Assembly: GCF_000723205.1 (NCBI RefSeq)
Contig: NZ_HG315671.1
Coordinates: 3,813,507 to 3,877,506 of the forward strand
Direction of reading: 5' to 3'
From: Formosa agariphila KMM 3901
GTDB taxonomy: Bacteria; Bacteroidota; Bacteroidia; Flavobacteriales; Flavobacteriaceae
DNA: 64,000 bases
Under the pieces are notes generated by a model. That model had not been told where the DNA came from. It worked only from the letters and a program-made list of their open reading frames with translations, and ran no database searches. This document shows positions 26,746 to 35,723 of the stretch, piece after piece (positions within the stretch are counted from its first letter, which is position 1; every line of letters begins with the position of its first letter). The position numbers were made by a program, and so were the translations under genes.

Positions 26746-27534
26746 TTAATTTTTAATTTGAGTTACAGTTACACGTTGTTTTAATGTATGAACCGCAGGC
26801 CCAAACTGATTAAAAATAGCGACATCGGCAGCATCTAACCCATAACCTACAGACACATAACCTCCTTTTATTCCTGTTTGAGTAGCATCGAAAACATACC
26901 AACGTCCACCAACATAAGCTTCAAACCAAGCATGCATATCCATGGGTTTTAAATTATGCAAATAGCCCACTACCATACGCGCAGGAATACTTAAACTTCT
27001 ACATAATGCGATTCCTAAATGAGCTAAATCTCTACAAACTCCCGACCCTTTCTGATTTACTTCTATAGCCGAAGTTGGATAAACACTACTTCCCGGAATA
27101 TAACTAATTGTATGGCGCAACCAATCTTCTATAGCCTGCACTTGCTGATACCCCGGCATTTTATTAGCTATAATTGAATTAGCCAACTCATTAAAGCGAT
27201 CGGACTCACAGTATCGACTAGGCAACAAATAACAGAGGACGTCGTTTGGCAAATGTTGTATTTCTACAAAAGGAGCACCAAAATCTACATCAACAAATTC
27301 TGAAGTTTTTACATCTGAAGTCGTATAAATAGTTAACTCACCTTTTGGAGCAACGAATCTTTGACACAGATTCCCGTAGCCATCTGTAAATTCAATAATA
27401 GACATATTGGGCGCTATTTTAAATTCATCGCGTTCAATCCACTGCTCAGCACCGCTACGAGGGCGTAACATTAAAATAAAAGGCGTTGGAGTTTCTACAT
27501 CGAATGCCAAATCACAACTAACACGTAACCACAT
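26746..27534 (-). CDS. Transglutaminase-like cysteine protease-fold protein
   Basis: A 262-residue cytoplasmic protein. The transglutaminase core has the triad: cysteine in GVCRDLAHLGIAL near residues 164-176, histidine in MDMHAWFEAYVGG near 198-210 and aspartate in YVFDATQ. The N-terminal half has a beta-sandwich as in the bacterial transglutaminase-like family with an N-terminal domain (Bact_transglu_N). Substrates are unknown. It stands alone, with nothing else nearby to give its role. Confidence 0.87.
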   Translation of the reverse strand: MWLRVSCDLAFDVETPTPFILMLRPRSGAEQWIERDEFKIAPNMSIIEFTDGYGNLCQRFVAPKGELTIYTTSDVKTSEFVDVDFGAPFVEIQHLPNDVLCYLLPSRYCESDRFNELANSIIANKMPGYQQVQAIEDWLRHTISYIPGSSVYPTSAIEVNQKGSGVCRDLAHLGIALCRSLSIPARMVVGYLHNLKPMDMHAWFEAYVGGRWYVFDATQTGIKGGYVSVGYGLDAADVAIFNQFGPAVHTLKQRVTVTQIKN

Positions 27535-27784
27535 AAGCGAATTCTATAAAAAACAATTTTCATCATCAAAAATTGATAACTATTAAATATAAAGGATTAT
27601 TAGTCAAAATGTATTCGCTAATTTGTTTTAATTGCAGCATAAATCTGATTAAACCACAATAAAACAGAAGCTTTAAACAGATACTCATTTTTAAGTTACA
27701 TAAAAAGCACTAGAGACTAGTATTGAACTAAAAAAAGCATCTCTTTCGAAATGCCTATATATTCTGTATTTATCTATAATTTAA
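27535..27784. other. Intergenic region between transglutaminase and dienelactone hydrolase genes
   Basis: 250 AT-rich bases. They hold the promoter of the transglutaminase gene on the left side and the terminator at 27730-27754 on the right. No gene is evident. Confidence 0.5.
27730..27754 (-). terminator. Terminator after the dienelactone hydrolase gene
   Basis: On the minus strand GCATTTC pairs with GAGATGC (one G-U) around a GAAA loop, followed by TTTTTTT. It is 31 bases past the stop. Confidence 0.8.
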
Positions 27785-28672
27785 CTACGTTAAATGCTCT
27801 TTAAAGAAAGCCATTGTTCTATTCCATGATAAACTTGCTGCCGCTTCATCATACCTTGGTGTTGTATTATTATGAAAACCATGATTAACATCTGCATACA
27901 CAAACGCCTCATATTGCTTATTATTCGCTTGAAGAGCCGCTTCATAATCAGGCCAACCGGCATTAACACGTTTATCTAATTCTGCAAAATGCAACATTAG
28001 TGGAGCATTAATTTCTACAACCTCTTCGGCACTCGGTTGACCGCCATAATACGGTACTGCAGCACCTAAATCTGGTACACGAACAGCCATCATATTGGAA
28101 ATCCAACCACCAAAACAAAATCCAACTACGCCAATCTCACCTGTACAATCTTCATGATTTTTCAAGTAATTAAACGCTGCAATAAAGTCTTCTAGCATTT
28201 CATTTTTATCGCGTTTCTTTTGCATCTCTCGTCCTTCGTCGTCGTTTCCTGGATAGCCACCTAATGGCGTTAATGCATCTGGAGCAATAGAGATAAAGCC
28301 TTCTAGGGCTGCACGCCTTCCAACATCTTCTATATACGGATTAAGCCCTCTATTTTCATGAACAACAATAATTCCAGGAAGTTTCCCTGTACGCGATTCA
28401 GGTTTTGAAAGTAATGCTTTAATACCGCCGCCACCTCTAGGAGAATTGTAAGTAATATAATTAGAATCTAATCGCGAATCGTCTTTACTAACTAAAATGG
28501 AATCTATATAATTAGGAGAAATAAAGCTAAGCAAGGACGACACGGTAATCCCTCCCACTGCATACAACGAAAGTTTCTTTAAGAATTGACGCCTTTCTAT
28601 TTTACTGTGTACATAATCGTCATATAAATCAAAAACCTCCTGATTTATATCTTCTTTCTTTAGTTTTTTCAT
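27785..28672 (-). CDS. Dienelactone hydrolase family protein with Tat signal
   Basis: A 295-residue alpha/beta hydrolase. The N-terminus carries a twin-arginine signal (ERRQFLKKL near residues 36-44 followed by a hydrophobic stretch), so it should be folded before export. The catalytic nucleophile is cysteine in GFCFGGW near residues 174-180, aspartate near 230 (AELDKRVN) and histidine in DVNHGFHNN near residues 262-270. This is the Cys-Asp-His dienelactone hydrolase triad. The substrate may be a lactone or ester; this is not determined. It is monocistronic. Confidence 0.9.
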   Translation of the reverse strand: MKKLKKEDINQEVFDLYDDYVHSKIERRQFLKKLSLYAVGGITVSSLLSFISPNYIDSILVSKDDSRLDSNYITYNSPRGGGGIKALLSKPESRTGKLPGIIVVHENRGLNPYIEDVGRRAALEGFISIAPDALTPLGGYPGNDDEGREMQKKRDKNEMLEDFIAAFNYLKNHEDCTGEIGVVGFCFGGWISNMMAVRVPDLGAAVPYYGGQPSAEEVVEINAPLMLHFAELDKRVNAGWPDYEAALQANNKQYEAFVYADVNHGFHNNTTPRYDEAAASLSWNRTMAFFKEHLT

Positions 28673-28767
28673 AGCCTTAAATTAGTCTTTTTTTTGAAAA
28701 CAATTTTAAACTTATAAAAATTTTAAGAAATCAATTTAATGAAGCACAAGATATTAAAGCCTTGAAT

Positions 28768-29355
28768 TTATTTCCAAGTTACAGATTCCATAATCTGTTT
28801 TATATCTTTTTCTAAATACTTAGCTGCAGGAAAAATAGAATCGTAATTAGGTTTCGTGTAAAAATATAGAGACCCTGTTAAAAAATGATTTACACTATCG
28901 GTGACATAAAACTGAGATTGAGAAGCCGCATTTCCTCCTACTTCATAAAACATACCGTACACTTTACGCTCATCGTTAATATACACTTGTTCTACAATTT
29001 CATCTGCCTTAATGGTATGCTTTTGGGTGAAATTTTGAGCATCTTTAATAAACTTCATCAAGCTTATTGAATCTCCATCTATATTTTTATAGGTAAGAAA
29101 TATAGTCCCTTTTAAATTGGAGTATTCTATGTTTACACCATAATTATCTTGACCAGCCATCTTTTTTAATCCAACATTAGTTGCAAAAGAATTTTTGTTA
29201 AAGGTAAACGGCACATCTAAATCGGATTTGCTATAACTCGCCTCAGGATAACTTAATCTCAAGTAAGCATTCGGTTTAGGGACAGGGGCGTCTCCGCAGG
29301 ATACAACTAGGATAAATACAAAAAATACAATGATTTTTAATGTGTGTTTTAACAT
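28768..29355 (-). CDS. gldD: Gliding motility lipoprotein GldD
   Basis: A 195-residue lipoprotein (signal ends VVSCGDAP) of the GldD family, required for gliding motility and type IX secretion in flavobacteria. The start PKPNAYLRLSYPEASY after the lipobox and the C-terminal MESVTWK match. It lies one base after gldE, the usual flavobacterial order (mutY, ssb, gldE, gldD), so it is co-transcribed with it. The window gives no other gld or spr gene except the SprA-like protein at 46393. Confidence 0.93.
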   Translation of the reverse strand: MLKHTLKIIVFFVFILVVSCGDAPVPKPNAYLRLSYPEASYSKSDLDVPFTFNKNSFATNVGLKKMAGQDNYGVNIEYSNLKGTIFLTYKNIDGDSISLMKFIKDAQNFTQKHTIKADEIVEQVYINDERKVYGMFYEVGGNAASQSQFYVTDSVNHFLTGSLYFYTKPNYDSIFPAAKYLEKDIKQIMESVTWK

Positions 29356-29356
29356 A

Positions 29357-30661
29357 TTATAAGATGGTAACTTTTACACGTTTAATGCGTTTTTTGTCTA
29401 TAGCTTCTATTGTGAAAAGATAATTTTCGAAATTTATTTTAGCATTCAAAATTGGGAAATTCCCTGAGTTCTCCAAAACAAAACCGGCAATAGTTTCTGC
29501 TTCACCTTTTTTTTGTTCGAAAACAGAATCGTCTTCAATTTTAATAATTTTATAAAAATCTTTTAAAGGTGTTTTGCCTTCAAACACAAAATTATGGTCG
29601 TCTAGTTTAGAATATATCAAATCTTCATCGTCGTATTCATCGCTAATTTCTCCAACAATTTCTTCAATAATATCTTCTAAAGAAATTAATCCGGACGTTC
29701 CTCCATATTCATCTACTACAACTGCTAAATGCACTTTTTTCTCTTGGAAATCGGCCATTAAATCATCTAGCTTTTTATTTTCCGGAACGAAAAAAGGCTC
29801 ACGAATTAAAGCTTTCCAATCAAACTGCTTGCGATCTACATAAGGCAACAAATCTTTAACGTAAAGAATCCCTTTAATATTATCGATATTATCTTCGTAA
29901 ACTGGAATTCTAGAATATCCATTAGCTATAATTTCTGGAATAATTTCCGGGTATTTTAAGTCCTGATTTAATGCAAAAATATCTATTCGAGGGCGCATAA
30001 CTTGTTTGGTATCTGTATTACCAAAAGACACAATACCTTGAAGAATTTTTTGTTCTTCTTTAGAAGTATCGTCTTCACTAGTTAACTCTAAAGCTTGCGA
30101 TAATTGATCGATACTTAAGTTAGATTTTTGCTTTCCTAATTTATCGTGAATAGCCAATGTAATACTACGCATAGGTAAACTTAATGGCGAAAATAAAACA
30201 TCCATAACCTGAAGTGGAACAGCCATAAATGTGGCAAATTTCATTTTATTTCTGCTGGCGTAAATCTTTGGTAATATTTCACCAAATAATAAAATTAAAA
30301 AAGTAACTAAAACAACTTCTAGAATAAAACGTACCACTTCTGATGTTACTCCGCCAAACATAAAATCGCTTAAATAAGCAAAAAGTATTACAATTGCGAT
30401 ATTTATAAAATTATTAGCAACTAATATTGTGGCCAATAACTTTTTAGGGCGTTCTAATAATTTTGCTATTAGCTGAATAGCTTTAGAGTCTTTTTCTATG
30501 CCTTCATTTATGTCGGTAACAGTTAAAGAAAACAGAGCTACTTCTGCTCCAGAAATAAGAGCCGAGCAAATTAGTAATACACATAAAAGTACTACTCCAA
30601 AAATTAATGGAAAATTAAATGAGAGAATTAAAGCTAAAATACTCGAGGGGTCAGGATCCAA
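29357..30661 (-). CDS. gldE: Gliding motility-associated protein GldE (CNNM/CBS/CorC_HlyC)
   Basis: A 434-residue membrane protein with a CNNM/DUF21 transmembrane domain (about residues 15-195, four helices), two CBS domains (about 215-340, with PEIIANGYSRIPVYEDN and EKKVHLAVVVDEYGGTSGLI) and a C-terminal CorC_HlyC domain (about 350-430). Overproduced GldE can replace GldD function in F. johnsoniae, so the pair works together. It starts 23 bases after the ssb stop. Confidence 0.93.
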   Translation of the reverse strand: MDPDPSSILALILSFNFPLIFGVVLLCVLLICSALISGAEVALFSLTVTDINEGIEKDSKAIQLIAKLLERPKKLLATILVANNFINIAIVILFAYLSDFMFGGVTSEVVRFILEVVLVTFLILLFGEILPKIYASRNKMKFATFMAVPLQVMDVLFSPLSLPMRSITLAIHDKLGKQKSNLSIDQLSQALELTSEDDTSKEEQKILQGIVSFGNTDTKQVMRPRIDIFALNQDLKYPEIIPEIIANGYSRIPVYEDNIDNIKGILYVKDLLPYVDRKQFDWKALIREPFFVPENKKLDDLMADFQEKKVHLAVVVDEYGGTSGLISLEDIIEEIVGEISDEYDDEDLIYSKLDDHNFVFEGKTPLKDFYKIIKIEDDSVFEQKKGEAETIAGFVLENSGNFPILNAKINFENYLFTIEAIDKKRIKRVKVTIL

Positions 30662-30684
30662 TTGAAATAAAATTAGTTAAACAT

Positions 30685-31134
30685 TTAAAATGGCAAATCG
30701 TCGTCGGCTTCATTTGTAGCACTCTGACTTGGGGCCGGTTTATTTTCTGCGGTTTTAGCAACTTGCGGTGATTGGTCTGCATTTGCTCCGCTTTCTTTTT
30801 TCGTCGTTAAAAAAGTAAAATCTGTACACTGTATTTCTGTAGAGTAACGATCTTGTCCAGATTCGTCTTGCCACTTTCTGGTTTTAAGACGACCTTCAAC
30901 ATAAATTTTATCACCTTTACTTAAATACTTTTCACAAATTTCTGCACCTTTATTTCTTACAACAATATTATGCCACTCTGTATTTGTAACCCGTTCGTTA
31001 GTTTGCTTACTTACATAGGTTTCATTTGTTGCCAAGGGAAAACGGCCCACGCAACCACCTCCTTCGAAATAGTGCATTTTAACATCGTCTCCTAAATGTC
31101 CTATAAGCATTACTTTATTTAACGTACCAGCCAT
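30685..31134 (-). CDS. ssb: Single-stranded DNA-binding protein
   Basis: A 149-residue SSB with an OB fold (residues 1-105, GHLGDDVKMHYFEGGG and VEGRLKTRKWQDESG), a variable linker and the acidic tip EADDDLPF that recruits partner proteins. It is in the mutY-ssb-gldE-gldD group, 90 bases after mutY. A second OB-fold protein with a similar tip is encoded at 7014-7388. Confidence 0.96.
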   Translation of the reverse strand: MAGTLNKVMLIGHLGDDVKMHYFEGGGCVGRFPLATNETYVSKQTNERVTNTEWHNIVVRNKGAEICEKYLSKGDKIYVEGRLKTRKWQDESGQDRYSTEIQCTDFTFLTTKKESGANADQSPQVAKTAENKPAPSQSATNEADDDLPF

Positions 31135-31155
31135 AAATTATTGTTTTACGAACTG

Positions 31156-31163
31156 CAAAATTA
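31156..31163 (-). promoter_or_regulatory. Promoter -7 element before ssb
   Basis: TAATTTTG on the minus strand matches TAnnTTTG, 22 bases before the ssb start codon. It would give ssb-gldE-gldD a start independent of mutY. Confidence 0.5.
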
Positions 31164-31224
31164 CACTTTGTAGTTCAACTTTTTTAAAATTAATAAAAAA
31201 ATTATGAGATATAAATTTCTAATG

Positions 31225-32265
31225 TTAAAAATTGAAATTTTCAATGAAGTTTCCTATTAGAATCGGAACTGGAAAATCCTCAACTTCAGACACAGAAATA
31301 GCGCCCTCTATATTAAAATCGACTTCTATAATCCAAAACTGTGTATATAGATGTTGATGCGATAATTTATGTACAATTTCGTCTTTATTATATAACGACA
31401 CTTCGAAATTTTTACCTTTTAAAACATCTAAGGTTTCTAACTCCTTCTGAAGTTGCCTATGTGTCAATCCTTTTTCTGACTCAATTAAAGGAAATTGATA
31501 CAAATTTTGCCAAATGCCTTTACCCTGACGTTGCTCTAAAACAGTAGTTTGATTTGGGGTTAGAAATACTAAAAAATTAAAATACTTTTTAGACACTTTT
31601 GCTGCTTTTATCTTTACTGGTAATTCACCAATTACAGCATTACTATAGGCATAACAACTGTTATTAAAAGGGCAAATTGTACAATCTGGACTTTTAGGTT
31701 TACACTGTATTGCTCCAAATTCCATAACCGCCTGGTTAAACGTAGCAGGATCCTTAACATCAATTAACTCTTGAGCCAAAGTTTTAAATTCTTTTGCACC
31801 TTTAGATGAATTAATAGGTGTATAAATTCCGAAATAACGAGATAAAACTCTATACACATTACCATCTACAACGGCCGCGACTTCGTTATAACATATAGAA
31901 GCAATAGCACTAGCGGTATAGTCGCCTACCCCTTTTAGTTTTAATAAGTCTTTATAATTAGTAGGAAAAACACCTTGCAGTTCATCGACCACATATTTTG
32001 CCGCAGCATGCAAGTTTCTGGCCCTAGAATAATACCCTAAACCTTGCCAAAGTTTTAAAACTTCTGCTTCATTTGCCTTCGCTAAATGAAAAACTGTAGG
32101 AAATGTGGTCACAAAATCTTCATAATAAGGTAACCCTTGCTTAATTTGAGTCTGCTGTAAAATTATTTCAGACAACCAGATATAATATGGATTAGTTGTC
32201 TGTCTCCAAGGAAGTTGACGCTTATTAATTGAGTACCAATGTGTTAAAGTTTTACTAAAAGACAT
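31225..32265 (-). CDS. mutY: A/G-specific adenine glycosylase MutY
   Basis: Removes adenine mispaired with 8-oxoguanine. The 346-residue protein has the helix-hairpin-helix LKGVGDYTASAIASI near residues 114-128, the catalytic aspartate just after (VVDGNVYRV), and a C-terminal iron-sulphur ligand set CKPKSPDCTICPFNNSC near residues 191-207 (C-x6-C-x2-C-x5-C). The C-terminal Nudix-like domain that reads 8-oxoG follows. It is the first gene of the ssb-gld group. Confidence 0.96.
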   Translation of the reverse strand: MSFSKTLTHWYSINKRQLPWRQTTNPYYIWLSEIILQQTQIKQGLPYYEDFVTTFPTVFHLAKANEAEVLKLWQGLGYYSRARNLHAAAKYVVDELQGVFPTNYKDLLKLKGVGDYTASAIASICYNEVAAVVDGNVYRVLSRYFGIYTPINSSKGAKEFKTLAQELIDVKDPATFNQAVMEFGAIQCKPKSPDCTICPFNNSCYAYSNAVIGELPVKIKAAKVSKKYFNFLVFLTPNQTTVLEQRQGKGIWQNLYQFPLIESEKGLTHRQLQKELETLDVLKGKNFEVSLYNKDEIVHKLSHQHLYTQFWIIEVDFNIEGAISVSEVEDFPVPILIGNFIENFNF

Positions 32266-32326
32266 ATATTAAAATTAGAAGTGGCAAACATAATCGTTTA
32301 TAATCTTAAATTTTAATGAATTAGGT

Positions 32327-32358
32327 TTGAAATATTGAATTTTAAATGACTATATTTG
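32327..32358 (+). promoter_or_regulatory. Promoter of the HU gene
   Basis: TTG at 32327-32329, 21 bases, and TATATTTG at 32351-32358, 42 bases before the HU start codon. This is a good TTG-N-TAnnTTTG match for a highly expressed gene. Confidence 0.75.
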
Positions 32359-32400
32359 CATCCCTTTATAATTAATTGATAACTTTTAAAAAAATAAATA

Positions 32401-32694
32401 ATGACTAAGGCTGATTTAGTAGCGAAAATTTCTGAGAAATTAGGAATCGAGAAAGGTGATGTTCAAGCAACTGTGGAAACATTCATGGAAGAAGTAAAAA
32501 CATCTTTAGAAGCTGGTGATAACGTATATTTAAGAGGTTTTGGTAGTTTTATAATCAAAACTCGAGCGGAAAAAACTGGTAGAAACATCTCTAAAAACAC
32601 TACTATTAAAATTCCTGCACACAACATTCCTGCATTTAAACCTGCAAAAGTATTTGTAGAAGGTGTAAAAACTAATGTAGACGTTAAAGAATAA
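32401..32694 (+). CDS. HU family DNA-binding protein
   Basis: A 97-residue histone-like protein that bends and compacts DNA. It has the HU fold: helices at the start (MTKADLVAKISEKLGI), the beta-arm region GSFIIKTRAEKTGRN near residues 48-62 and the IPAFKPAK of the family C-terminus. It is followed after 36 bases by a tiny basic protein gene on the same strand, probably the same transcript. Confidence 0.95.
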   Translation: MTKADLVAKISEKLGIEKGDVQATVETFMEEVKTSLEAGDNVYLRGFGSFIIKTRAEKTGRNISKNTTIKIPAHNIPAFKPAKVFVEGVKTNVDVKE

Positions 32695-32730
32695 CAAAAA
32701 ACTAAATATTAACCTAAAAAAGACAGATCT

Positions 32731-32823
32731 ATGCCAAGTGGTAAGAAACGTAAAAGACATAAGGTAGCAACGCATAAGCGTAAGAAACGTGCTCGTGCTA
32801 ACCGTCACAAAAAGAAAAAATAA
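32731..32823 (+). CDS. Tiny basic protein, AURKAIP1/COX24 (mS38)-like ribosomal protein
   Basis: A 30-residue protein from ATG 32731 to the stop at 32823. It is almost half Lys and Arg (PSGKKRKRHKVATHKRKKR, then a Lys/Arg/His-rich tail). It matches a conserved short Bacteroidota protein usually named AURKAIP1/COX24 domain-containing, related to the C-terminus of mitochondrial ribosomal protein mS38 (bS22-like), so it probably sits in the 30S subunit. It follows HU by 36 bases and has a terminator 4 bases downstream. It is too short for routine gene-size cut-offs. Confidence 0.82.
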   Translation: MPSGKKRKRHKVATHKRKKRARANRHKKKK

Positions 32824-32827
32824 TCCC

Positions 32828-32854
32828 AAAAAGTAGTTTTATAACTACTTTTTT
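32828..32854 (+). terminator. Terminator after the HU/basic-protein unit
   Basis: AAAAAGTAGTT pairs with AACTACTTTTT around a four-base loop and runs into T's. Confidence 0.85.
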
Positions 32855-32881
32855 GGTTTTTATCAAATTGTTCTTTGACAT

Positions 32882-32940
32882 GAGTTTCCCCGCGATATAC
32901 CTTTCGCAAAAAAAGGAAACTCCACAGATTAAATCCTGTG
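32882..32940 (+). promoter_or_regulatory. Structured leader upstream of RNase G
   Basis: GAGTTTCC at 32882-32889 pairs with GGAAACTC at 32915-32922, with a smaller GCG/CGC helix inside; a second hairpin CACAG/CTGTG follows at 32923-32940. The region lies 127 bases before the rng start. It is likely part of the rng 5' leader. Its function is unknown. Confidence 0.5.
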
Positions 32941-33066
32941 AAAAAATAATGTATAATCCATCTGTACAGTTCGGTTATTAGTTATTAGTTTTGGGTTGCT
33001 ATAAATTTATATGTCAACACATTACTATTTACTTTACACCAAATAGTATGGATAAAAATTAACGAA

Positions 33067-34611
33067 ATGGATAAAGAATTGATCGTAAGATCTAGTCCCC
33101 AACATGTTGATTTTGCCTTATTAAAAGATGGAAAACTTATTGAATTACATAAAGACGAAGGAGGTAACAATTTTTCCGTTGGTGACGTGTTTATCGCCAA
33201 AATAAGAAAAACTGTTCCTGGGCTAAATGCTGCTTTTGTAAATGTAGGCTACGAAAAAGATGCCTTTTTACATTACCACGATTTAGGACCAAAACTTCCT
33301 TCCCTTTTAAAATTCACAAAACGTGTAAGCACAGGTAAACTAAACGATTTCTTTTTAAAAGATTTCCCAAATGAAAAAGAGATTGACAAAAACGGAAGCA
33401 TCATCGATGTTTTAAAGTCTAATCAATCCCTACTCGTACAAATTGTAAAAGAACCAATCTCTACCAAAGGCCCTAGAATAAGCTCTGAGCTTTCTATTGC
33501 TGGACGTTATATTGTTCTTGTTCCTTTTTCCGACCGTATTTCAATTTCACAAAAAATTGAAGACAAAGCCGAAAAAGACCGCCTAAAACGATTGGTTAAA
33601 AGCATTACGCCTCCAGGTTTTGGTATTATTGTTCGTACAGTAGCAGAAGGCAAGAAAGTTGCCGAATTAGATAAAGATTTACAAAATTTGCTTGGTCGTT
33701 GGACTGCAATGTGTAAGAAACTTAACAAAGCACATCACCCTAGTAAAGTTTTAGGAGAATTAAACAAAGCCTCGTCTATTTTGCGAGATATCTTTAATGA
33801 TACTTTTACAAGCATACAAGTTGATGATGAAGAACTTTATCACCAAATTAAAGATTATGTGCAACTTATTGCACCTAACAAAGAATCAATCGTTAAATTG
33901 TATCAGTCTAATGTTCCTATTTTTGAGAAATTTGGAGTAGAAAGACAAATTAAAACGTCCTTTGGAAAAACGGTTTCTATGGCAAAAGGCGCTTACTTGG
34001 TAGTAGAACATACCGAAGCCCTTCACGTTGTAGATGTTAACAGTGGTAATCGCTCTAACAAAGCCAATTCTCAAGAAGACACCGCATTAGAAGTAAATAT
34101 GATTGCCGCCCAGGAAATAGCGAGACAACTTCGTTTACGCGACATGGGAGGTATTATAGTTGTCGACTTCATCGACATGACTAATGCTGAAAACAGAAAA
34201 ACGCTCTACAACTACCTTCGTGATGAAATGAAGGATGATAGAGCGAAACACAAAATATTACCTCCAAGTAAATTTGGATTGATACAAATTACAAGACAAC
34301 GTGTTCGCCCAGAAATGAACATAAAAACCCGTGAAGATAACCCGAACGGAGTTAAAGGCGAAGAAGTTGAAGCACCAATAGTATTGGTACAAAAAATAAC
34401 TCAAGAACTTGAGCGACTATTAAAAAAAGACTATAAAAAGCTGGTTTTAAACACACATCCTTTTATAGCAGCCTTCTTAACAAAAGGCTTTCCATCAATT
34501 CGTTCAAAATGGTTTGTTGAACACAAAAAATGGGTAAAAATTATGCCCAGAGATGCTTACACATATCTAGAATACCACTTTTTTGATAAAGATGGTAATC
34601 AAATCAACTAA
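33067..34611 (+). CDS. rng: Ribonuclease G/E family endoribonuclease
   Basis: A 514-residue endonuclease for rRNA maturation and mRNA decay. The S1 RNA-binding domain is at about residues 38-120 (VGDVFIAKIRKTVPGLNAAF), and the catalytic core has the magnesium-binding aspartates in VVDVNSGN near residues 325-332 and GGIIVVDFIDM near 361-371. The length and lack of a long C-terminal scaffold make it RNase G-like rather than RNase E. The long structured leader upstream suggests post-transcriptional control. A terminator follows. Confidence 0.95.
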   Translation: MDKELIVRSSPQHVDFALLKDGKLIELHKDEGGNNFSVGDVFIAKIRKTVPGLNAAFVNVGYEKDAFLHYHDLGPKLPSLLKFTKRVSTGKLNDFFLKDFPNEKEIDKNGSIIDVLKSNQSLLVQIVKEPISTKGPRISSELSIAGRYIVLVPFSDRISISQKIEDKAEKDRLKRLVKSITPPGFGIIVRTVAEGKKVAELDKDLQNLLGRWTAMCKKLNKAHHPSKVLGELNKASSILRDIFNDTFTSIQVDDEELYHQIKDYVQLIAPNKESIVKLYQSNVPIFEKFGVERQIKTSFGKTVSMAKGAYLVVEHTEALHVVDVNSGNRSNKANSQEDTALEVNMIAAQEIARQLRLRDMGGIIVVDFIDMTNAENRKTLYNYLRDEMKDDRAKHKILPPSKFGLIQITRQRVRPEMNIKTREDNPNGVKGEEVEAPIVLVQKITQELERLLKKDYKKLVLNTHPFIAAFLTKGFPSIRSKWFVEHKKWVKIMPRDAYTYLEYHFFDKDGNQIN

Positions 34612-34612
34612 T

Positions 34613-34648
34613 AAAAAAGCCTTACTTTATTCAAGTAAGGCTTTTTTT
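34613..34648 (+). terminator. Terminator after rng
   Basis: AAAAAGCCTTACTT pairs with AAGTAAGGCTTTTT around a five-base loop, followed by more T. Confidence 0.88.
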
Positions 34649-34672
34649 ATGCTTAATTTTTAGGTGATAATT

Positions 34673-35710
34673 TTATGTGGCTGGATTTGGAATTTCTTCG
34701 TGAATTTTATTTATCTCAGTAATAATCTCTTCACTTAACTCCACATGTATACTTTCAATATTTTCTTTTAGTTGCTCCATGGTTGAAGCTCCTATAATAT
34801 TACTCGTTACAAAAGGTTGCTGAGTTACAAAAGCCAAAGACATTTGTGCTAAACTTAATCCGTTTTGCTTAGCAATTTTTAAATATTCTGTAGTTGCTTT
34901 AGTACAATTTACACTACTATATCTCGAAAAACGAGGATATAAATTTAATCTTGAATGTTCGTCTGCAAGACCTTCCACATACTTCCCCGACAATACACCA
35001 AAGGCCATTGGGGAATACGCTAACAGGCCTAAACCTTCACGCATGGCTATTTCAGCCAAATCATTTTCAAACCCTCTATTTATTAAAGAATACGAATTCT
35101 GAATCGTTTTCATTCTAGGTTTTCCATTGTATTTAGCTTCTTCTAAATATCGCATGGCACCCCAAGCTTTTTCGTTAGAGATTCCTATATTTCTAATTTT
35201 ACCGGCTTGTATAGCTTTGTCTAAACTATTTAAAACTTCATTAAAATTATCTTCCCACGGATCATTTGGATTATGTTTATAATCTCGCGTTCCAAAAAAA
35301 TTAGACTGACGTTCTGGCCAATGCAATTGATATAAATCTAGGTAATCTGTTTGCAAACGTTTTAAACTCTGATTAATGGCATCTTCAATAGCTTTTGGAG
35401 CAAATCCGTTTGTTCTAATATGTGCAGTATAATCTCCAGTTCCTGCAATTTTAGACCCCAAAACAATGTCGCTACGTTTTCCTGTTTTTTTAAGCCATTT
35501 TCCTATAATGCGTTCGGTTTCTGCATAGGTTTCTTCTTGCGCCGGTACTGGATATAATTCTGCAGTATCAAAGAAATTAATACCTTGATCTACCGCATAA
35601 TCCATTTGACTAAATCCTTCTTCTTGGGTGTTTTGATTTCCCCAAGTCATTGTTCCCAAACAGAGTTTACTCACTTTAATATCTGAATGTGGCAACGTTG
35701 TATATTTCAT
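34673..35710 (-). CDS. Aldo/keto reductase (Tas-like)
   Basis: A 345-residue NADPH-dependent oxidoreductase with a TIM barrel. The catalytic tetrad is visible: aspartate and tyrosine in FFDTAELYPV near residues 46-55, lysine in LGSKIAG near 83-89 and histidine in YQLHWPER near 124-131. The cofactor loop is seen in NIIGASTMEQL near residues 314-324. Sequence style matches the Tas/YajO-type group. It lies 14 bases downstream of the cytochrome gene, so the two may be co-transcribed. The substrate is unknown. Confidence 0.92.
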   Translation of the reverse strand: MKYTTLPHSDIKVSKLCLGTMTWGNQNTQEEGFSQMDYAVDQGINFFDTAELYPVPAQEETYAETERIIGKWLKKTGKRSDIVLGSKIAGTGDYTAHIRTNGFAPKAIEDAINQSLKRLQTDYLDLYQLHWPERQSNFFGTRDYKHNPNDPWEDNFNEVLNSLDKAIQAGKIRNIGISNEKAWGAMRYLEEAKYNGKPRMKTIQNSYSLINRGFENDLAEIAMREGLGLLAYSPMAFGVLSGKYVEGLADEHSRLNLYPRFSRYSSVNCTKATTEYLKIAKQNGLSLAQMSLAFVTQQPFVTSNIIGASTMEQLKENIESIHVELSEEIITEINKIHEEIPNPAT

Positions 35711-35723
35711 TTAAACTGAGTTT

